A stretch of 64,000 bases of DNA from Deinococcus phoenicis (GTDB taxonomy: Bacteria > Deinococcota > Deinococci > Deinococcales > Deinococcaceae), in contig NZ_JHAC01000033.1 in NCBI RefSeq assembly GCF_000599865.1, positions 1-64,000 of the forward strand. The letters run 5' to 3'. The notes under the pieces were generated by a model, which was not told the origin of the DNA, searched no databases, and worked only from the letters and a program-made list of their open reading frames with translations. Positions 49,254 to 64,000 of the stretch are shown in pieces (positions within the stretch are counted from its first letter, which is position 1; every line of letters begins with the position of its first letter). Both the position numbers and the translations under genes were made by a program.

Positions 49254-49756
49254 ATGAGGGACCCCGAAGCCCAGGCCAACGCCCCCAACGGGGGCACGGC
49301 GGCCGCCGCGCAGCTCGGCCAGGAGATGCGCCGCCTGCACCGCCTGATCAGCAGCCGCGTGCTGCTGAACATGCAAGGCGGCCTTCAGGACCACGACCTG
49401 AGCTTCACGCAGATGACGGCCCTGCATCAGCTCCGCGCGGAAGCCCCCCTGACCGTCACCGCGCTGGCCGAGCGCATCAGCCTGAGCGTGCCCGCGACCA
49501 GCCATCTGGTCGAGCGGCTGGTGCGCCGGGGGCTGGCCCGGCGGCGCGAGAACCCCGAGAACCGCCGCGAGAAACTGGTGGTGCCGAGTGCCCAGGGGCT
49601 GGCGGTCGTGACCCGGATGGACGAGCACTTCATCGGGGCCTATATCGCGGCCTTCAGCGGCCTGCGGGCCGGGACGATCTGCGCCGCCATCTCCTCCATC
49701 CGGGCACTGCTGGCCGAACTCGACCCCGCTTCCCCCGATTCCTCCCAGGAGCTTTC

Positions 49757-49760
<4 letters not shown>
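49254..49760 (+). CDS. MarR family transcriptional regulator
   Basis: The 168-residue protein has a winged-helix domain at about 60-120: SFTQMTALHQLRAEAPLTVTALAERI, recognition helix LSVPATSHLVERLVRRGLARRRENPENRREKLVV (wing). Helices flanking it form the dimer interface. It probably represses the downstream exporter and itself, responding to a drug or aromatic ligand. The ATG at 49254 is chosen because MarR similarity starts soon after; upstream in-frame codons reach 49173. Its TGA overlaps the ATG of the exporter. Confidence 0.9.
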
Positions 49761-51856
<2,096 letters not shown>

Positions 51857-51883
51857 CGGCGCCGGCAGGCCGACTCTAGCCGA

Positions 51884-51920
51884 GGCCGGGAAAGGAGCGT
51901 TGAACGCTCCTTTCCCGGCC
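51884..51920. terminator. bidirectional terminator between the MFS and DUF4388 genes
   Basis: A perfect 17-bp stem (51884-51900 with 51904-51920) has a 3-nt TGA loop, with an AAA/TTT run inside the stem. It separates two convergent genes. Confidence 0.7.
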
Positions 51921-51946
51921 GCCGGTGTTGCCCTTCCCCCGCCTGC

Positions 51947-52653
<707 letters not shown>

Positions 52654-52675
52654 ATGAGACTCAGGTTAGCATTTC

Positions 52676-54166
52676 TTATCCCTCTCGGCGTGCCGCCCCT
52701 CGCAGGTCCAGCCACGCGCCGCCCAGTTCCCCACTGACGTCGCTGGCGGTCAACCCGTAGCCCTGCCGTTCCCCCGCCCGTTCCCCCGCCCTGGCATGCA
52801 GCCGCACCCCCGCCACCGCCGCGTCCGGCGCGCTCAGGCCCTGGCCCAGCAGCGCCGCGATCACCCCGGCCAGCGTGTCGCCCATGCCCGCGCTCGCCAT
52901 GCCGGGATGGCCGCCCCGGCTGACCGTCAGGCCGCCCGCGTGCGCGACCACGCTGGGGCCGCCCTTCAGCACCACCGCGCCGCCGAAGCGGTCCCCCAGC
53001 GCCCGCGCCGCCGCGAAGGGATCACGGGTCACCTCTCCCACGGTGACGCCCAGCAGCCGCGCGGCCTCGCCGGGATGGGGGGTCCAGACGCAGCCCGCGT
53101 GTCCGGCCCCGGCGAGGTCCGGTTGCAGCGCGTCGGCGTCCAGCACGGTCGGGAGGTTCCAGGCCAGCACCTGCCGCGCCAGATCGGCGGCCTGCGGCCC
53201 CAACCCCATCCCCAGGCAGAGGGCGTCCGGCGGTCCTGCTGCCCACGCCTCCTCCAGCGCCCCGGCGAGGTCCGCGTGCCGCCGCACCATCAGTTCCGGC
53301 GTGACCAGCGGCACGTCCGCCGCCGAGTGGACCGTCACCAGGCCGGCCCCTGCCCGCAGCGCCCCCAGCCCCGCCAGGGCCGCCGCGCCGGTCGTGCCGG
53401 GATGACCGCCGATCACCCACACCCGCCCGGCGGTGCCCTTGTGCGCGTCCGCGAAGCGCACGGGCAGCAGACGCCCCACCGCCGCGTCGTCGGGCCGGAG
53501 GGCGAGGGCCTGGTCTTCCCGCCAGGTCCCCGGCACCCGCAGCGGGGCCAGCACGACTTCGCCCGCCCGGTGCGCGGCGGGGCCGAACAGGAGCGCCGCC
53601 TTGAAGCCGGTCAGCGTGACGGTCAGGTCGGCCTGGACCGCCTCGCCCGGCACATCTGCCCGGGCCGCGTCCAGGCCGCTGGGCAGGTCGAGGGCGACCA
53701 CCCTCGCCCCCCCGGCCCGCGCCGCATTCACCGCCGCCACCACCGCCGAGAGCGCCGGGCGCAGCGGCGGCCTGAACCCGGTGCCCAGCAGCCCGTCCAC
53801 CAGCACGTCCGCCTCGCGGGCAAGGCGCGCAACGGCCGGTGCGGTCAGGGGTCCGGGCCGGATGCCGAACGCGGCCAGTCGCCGCCGGTTCACCCGCGTC
53901 AGGGGATGCCGGGCGGGCGCGGCCAGCACCCGGACCGCGTGCCCCAGCGCCGCGAGATGCCGCGCGGCCACGTGCGCGTCCCCACCGTTCGCGCCGCCCC
54001 CCGCGAGCAACAGCACCCGGCCGCCGGGGAACCGGGCGTGGACGGCCTCCGCTGTCGCCCGCCCGGCCTCCTCCATCGCGGGGTCGAGCAGGCCCGCCGC
54101 CGCGAGCCGGGCATCCAGCGCCTGCACGCCCTCAGGGGTGAACACGACCTCGGGCAGCTGTGGCAT
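52676..54166 (-). CDS. nnr: bifunctional NAD(P)H-hydrate epimerase/ADP-dependent NAD(P)H-hydrate dehydratase
   Basis: The 496-residue enzyme repairs hydrated NAD(P)H. The N-terminal YjeF_N domain (about 1-210, with LLLAGGGANGGDAHVAARHL and DLPSGLDA) epimerises NAD(P)HX. The C-terminal carbohydrate-kinase-fold domain (about 215-490, with GGHPGTTGAAALAGLGALRAGAG, VWTPHPGEAARLLG and GMASAGMGDTLAGVIAALL) dehydrates it using ADP. The ATG has GAGGCGGCCGGG upstream, 12 bp after the TPR gene's stop, so both are cotranscribed. Confidence 0.95.
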   Translation of the reverse strand: MPQLPEVVFTPEGVQALDARLAAAGLLDPAMEEAGRATAEAVHARFPGGRVLLLAGGGANGGDAHVAARHLAALGHAVRVLAAPARHPLTRVNRRRLAAFGIRPGPLTAPAVARLAREADVLVDGLLGTGFRPPLRPALSAVVAAVNAARAGGARVVALDLPSGLDAARADVPGEAVQADLTVTLTGFKAALLFGPAAHRAGEVVLAPLRVPGTWREDQALALRPDDAAVGRLLPVRFADAHKGTAGRVWVIGGHPGTTGAAALAGLGALRAGAGLVTVHSAADVPLVTPELMVRRHADLAGALEEAWAAGPPDALCLGMGLGPQAADLARQVLAWNLPTVLDADALQPDLAGAGHAGCVWTPHPGEAARLLGVTVGEVTRDPFAAARALGDRFGGAVVLKGGPSVVAHAGGLTVSRGGHPGMASAGMGDTLAGVIAALLGQGLSAPDAAVAGVRLHARAGERAGERQGYGLTASDVSGELGGAWLDLRGAARREG

Positions 54167-54178
54167 CCCGGCCGCCTC

Positions 54179-55027
<849 letters not shown>

Positions 55028-55033
55028 GCGCGG

Positions 55034-55039
55034 AGTATA
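55034..55039 (-). promoter_or_regulatory. leaderless -10 box for the TPR-nnr operon
   Basis: The minus strand reads TATACT, 6 nt, ATG at 55027. Confidence 0.65.
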
Positions 55040-55114
55040 CTGACGCGCCCGCGCGCCCTGCCGTCCCGCTTTTCCCGGAGCCGTGGACACCGGGCCGCGC
55101 CGCCCGAGGACCCC

Positions 55115-55996
<882 letters not shown>

Positions 55997-56093
55997 GAGC
56001 CGCGTTTCAAACGCCAACTTGTTGACCCAGCGTCCCCGTTCCCCGGAACGCGGTGCATTCAAGGGCTGCCCGACCTGGCCCGGAGGTTCCCAC

Positions 56094-57026
<933 letters not shown>

Positions 57027-57040
57027 TGAAGCGTGTTAGT

Positions 57041-57080
57041 CAGCGCCCCGGCCCCTGGTGGTCGGGGCGCTGGTCTTTCC
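57041..57080 (+). terminator. terminator of the PfkB kinase gene
   Basis: CAGCGCCCCG/CGGGGCGCTG forms a perfect 10-bp stem (57041-57050 with 57063-57072), followed by GTCTTTCC. Confidence 0.65.
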
Positions 57081-57209
57081 AGGCGTCTCCCTAGAATATA
57101 TACAAGGCACTTTGGTGATGCAGCAAGATGAGGGAAGGCAAAGAAGCTAACCCCACCCGACGATCGGACACCTGTTCCTGGCGGGAAGGCAGCCCAGCCC
57201 CATTTGCCT

Positions 57210-57215
57210 TAGCCT
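57210..57215 (+). promoter_or_regulatory. leaderless -10 box for the gamma-glutamyltransferase gene
   Basis: TAGCCT, 7 nt, GTG at 57223. Confidence 0.6.
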
Positions 57216-57222
57216 GTCTTCC

Positions 57223-58818
<1,596 letters not shown>

Positions 58819-59062
58819 TCCCGACTGGCTTTGATTCCAGAACATCCGGACAAACCATCAGAGGGCGGTGCTCAGAAAGGTTGCCGCGCCCCTTCTGAGC
58901 CAAACGGCGCGAGAAACCGTGATGAGGGCGGCGTGCCGTGAAGTTGCCGCCGTGACATGCGGCGACGTAACAGAACGCCGCACTGGGGTCTTCCATCGCC
59001 GCCAGCCGGTCTTTTCTTATTCTCGCCTCTCGTCTTCGACTCCTCTTAAGTCCGCCTGAGAG
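58819..59062. other. intergenic region between the gamma-glutamyltransferase and SDR genes
   Basis: No gene was supported in these 244 bp. An imperfect hairpin GCTCAGAA/TTCTGAGC (58870-58877 with 58893-58900) may terminate the gamma-glutamyltransferase gene. A pyrimidine-rich stretch lies at 59020-59045, near the SDR stop. Confidence 0.3.
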
Positions 59063-59887
<825 letters not shown>

Positions 59888-59893
59888 CCCGCC

Positions 59894-59899
59894 AGCATA
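59894..59899 (-). promoter_or_regulatory. leaderless -10 box for the SDR gene
   Basis: The minus strand reads TATGCT, 6 nt, ATG at 59887. Confidence 0.6.
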
Positions 59900-59924
59900 G
59901 AGGGACCTCGCGGGCGGCGGCCCT

Positions 59925-59963
59925 GGAGCCAAAAGGCAAGGCTGACCCACGTGGAGTCAGCCT
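59925..59963 (-). terminator. terminator hairpin downstream of recG
   Basis: The minus strand has AGGCTGAC TCCACGTGG GTCAGCCT (59963-59956 with 59946-59939) followed by TGCCTTTTGG. It lies 126 bp after the recG stop and upstream of the SDR promoter. Confidence 0.55.
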
Positions 59964-60088
59964 CCCGGCGCGCGGACTTCACCCGGCCCGCATATGTAGC
60001 TTGCGCTGATGCCCTCAGTCTAGGGGCACGCTGTCACAACACTATGACGCTGTCCTCAACCGGACCTCACCGGAATGAACGGGCAGCC

Positions 60089-62437
<2,349 letters not shown>

Positions 62438-62558
62438 ACCAGGGGGCAGGCTAACAGACGCGCGGCGGGCGCTTGGTGTCCTGTTGCGCCCGGCCCAGCT
62501 CAAGGGGCCGCGCTTTACCCCGCCGTGTCCCCCTGAAGCTGTTCTGGGGCCACCGCGT

Positions 62559-63497
62559 TCAGTGGGCGTGCTGGCGGGGCACGAGGTGCATCACCGCCAC
62601 GATGACCGCGCCGATCAGCATGCCGATCATGGCCGAGCCGAGCGTCTCCACCAGCCACGCCACCACGCCCGCCGCGAAGGGCAGCGCGTGGCCCGCGGCC
62701 ACGGCGTCGTGGTGCAGCGCGTGGGCCAGGCTGCCCAGGCCGAAGGTCTCCAGCCCGGCCAGGATGATGTGGCCACCCACCCACAGCATGGCGACCGTGC
62801 CGATGACGGACAGCGCCGACATCAGGACCGGCATCCCCCTCACCAGCCCGCGTCCCAGCGCGCGCGAGGCGCCTGCGCCGCTCCGGGCGAGCCGCAGGCC
62901 CAGGTCGTCCATCTTCACGATCAGCCCGACCACGCCGTACACCAGCGCGGTGATCAGCAGCGCGACGATCACCAGAATCACCGCCCGCAGGAAAAAGGTC
63001 TGATCGGTCACCTCGGCCAGCGCGATCGCCATGATCTCCGCCGAGAGGATGAAGTCGGTGCGGATCGCCCCCGTGACCATCTGCTGCTCGTGCGCCTGGC
63101 TGGTCAGCTTGTCCGTTTCGGCCTGGGGGGTGTCGGGGTGGCCCGCTGCCGCCTCGTACAGTTTCTCGGCCCCCTCGTAGCAGAGGTAGGCCCCGCCCAG
63201 CATCAGCAGCGGCGTGATCGCCCAGGGGAGGAACTGGCTCAGCAGCAGCGCGGCCGGCAGGATAAACACCACCTTGTTCCGCAGCGATCCCCGGGCGATG
63301 CGCCAGATGATCGGCAGTTCACGGTCCGGCGTGAAGCCCGTCACGTAACGCGGCGTGACCGCCGTGTCGTCGACGACGACCCCGATGGCCTTGACGCCCG
63401 CCTTGCCGGCAGCCGCGCCGATATCGTCGATGGAGGCGGCCGCCAGCCGGGCAATGGCCGCGACATCGTCCAGCAGGGCGACCAGTCCGCCGCTCAT
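62559..63497 (-). CDS. DUF808 family membrane protein (YedI-like)
   Basis: The 312-residue protein starts [26 protein letters not shown] and has [52 protein letters not shown] and [18 protein letters not shown], followed by several C-terminal spans. This matches the DUF808/YedI family of inner-membrane proteins with unknown function. The C-terminus is His-rich ([10 protein letters not shown]). It is transcribed alone upstream of recG. Confidence 0.92.
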   Translation of the reverse strand: MSGGLVALLDDVAAIARLAAASIDDIGAAAGKAGVKAIGVVVDDTAVTPRYVTGFTPDRELPIIWRIARGSLRNKVVFILPAALLLSQFLPWAITPLLMLGGAYLCYEGAEKLYEAAAGHPDTPQAETDKLTSQAHEQQMVTGAIRTDFILSAEIMAIALAEVTDQTFFLRAVILVIVALLITALVYGVVGLIVKMDDLGLRLARSGAGASRALGRGLVRGMPVLMSALSVIGTVAMLWVGGHIILAGLETFGLGSLAHALHHDAVAAGHALPFAAGVVAWLVETLGSAMIGMLIGAVIVAVMHLVPRQHAH

Positions 63498-63633
63498 CGG
63501 TCATTCCTGGGCGAGCGGTGGCGTGTCGTGGGGACAGTGGGCGCGGTGTCGGAGCCTGGGCGCGAGGTCATCAGGCCCACAGCCTAGCAATGCCGCCCGG
63601 AGCTTGCGCCGCCTGCCCCCCCGGGAGCCGCCG

Positions 63634-64000
63634 CTACAGCCTCAGCGCCAGCCCCACCGCCTCGGCCAGCCCGCCCGCGTCCACGTGCCCGACATGGGTG
63701 CGGGCGGCGGCGCGGGCCTCGGCATCGGCGTTGCCCATCGCCACCGGGTACCCGACCACCCGCATGGCCGAGACGTCGTTGTGGCCGTCTCCGACCATCA
63801 TGACGCGCTCCAGCGGCACGCCGTAGGCCGCCGCGATCCGGGTGACGGCGCTGCCCTTGCTCACGCCCGCGCGGGTCACGCTGATGAACATCACGTCCGG
63901 CATGGCCGGGCTGCCCGCCGGGTGCAGGTCCAGCCCCGCGTGGGGTTCGGCCTGCACCGCCTCCGACTGCGCCGTGGGCACCACCCACTGCGCCCGGACG
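63634..64000 (-). CDS. HAD-superfamily hydrolase (Cof-like), 5' end beyond the window
   Basis: The visible ~121 C-terminal residues have the Cof-type HAD motif IV region: [16 protein letters not shown] (motif III Lys), [18 protein letters not shown] (motif IV Asp) and [16 protein letters not shown]. Such enzymes dephosphorylate sugar phosphates or cofactors such as FMN. The frame stays open to the window edge, so the N-terminal catalytic Asp and cap domain are not visible. Substrate unknown. Confidence 0.88.
   Translation of the reverse strand, partial: VRAQWVVPTAQSEAVQAEPHAGLDLHPAGSPAMPDVMFISVTRAGVSKGSAVTRIAAAYGVPLERVMMVGDGHNDVSAMRVVGYPVAMGNADAEARAAARTHVGHVDAGGLAEAVGLALRL

Overview
The window reads as chromosomal DNA of a Deinococcus species. 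This rests on the very high G+C content (judged by eye), an AAA-type lysine pathway cluster (lysT, lysU, lysW, lysX) as in the Deinococcus-Thermus group, and the gene set (RecN, RecG, RsmA, LEA-like proteins, DinB proteins). Many start codons also sit 6-8 nt after a TANNNT -10 box with no ribosome binding site, the leaderless arrangement known from Deinococcus. About 60 protein genes are supported, plus two broken ones. No rRNA, tRNA, CRISPR array, insertion sequence or prophage was seen.

Layout. 1-8.3 kb: the end of an AlaRS/AlaX-like gene, a methyltransferase, two small DUF1622-type membrane proteins, glucan phosphorylase, an EamA exporter, a decayed Hint-domain relic, and pckA. 8.5-13.7 kb: a PrcB-type lipoprotein, recN, an LEA-like membrane-anchored helical protein, and a shikimate-dehydrogenase-like protein that lacks the usual catalytic residues. 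13.8-20.1 kb: a dipeptide ABC importer (dppA-dppB-dppC, minus strand) and a subtilisin-type lipoprotein protease. 20.2-26.0 kb: a metal-binding membrane protein, a methyltransferase, a tightly overlapping envelope operon (LptF/G-like permease, MGDG-synthase-like glycosyltransferase, polysaccharide deacetylase), then fabZ. 26.1-32.3 kb: acyl-CoA dehydrogenase, class III aminotransferase, a frameshifted phosphotransferase, DinB, DUF4180 and the proline/glutamate dehydrogenase pruA. 32.5-39.2 kb: ROK kinase, a four-gene overlapping operon (DinB, phosphatase, hydrolase, DUF4127), and two sugar ABC permeases. 39.2-45.6 kb: a small stress-type protein, icd, a methyltransferase, a radical SAM protein, and a cation/proton antiporter with its TrkA-C subunit.

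45.7-49.1 kb holds the lysine cluster. It is the most unusual part of the window. The carrier LysW has its C-terminal EDWGE tail but none of the four zinc-ligand cysteines, while the gene just before it encodes a double zinc-ribbon protein with LysW-like spacing and no tail. 49.2-64 kb: a MarR repressor overlapping a DHA2 drug exporter, a DUF4388 protein, nnr, a TPR protein, rsmA, a PfkB kinase, gamma-glutamyltransferase, SDR, recG, DUF808 and a HAD hydrolase cut by the window end.

Between genes there are several families of small repeats. A roughly 150-bp element ending in a hairpin occurs twice, once inside the dpp operon. A CAGCGGTCAGCCGTCAG-type palindrome occurs between lysW and lysX, with a half copy at the end of the broken phosphotransferase. 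GTGGG-rich elements able to form G-quadruplexes lie just upstream of three genes. Several strong hairpins serve as terminators or mRNA-processing sites. No gap without a gene exceeds about 260 bp.
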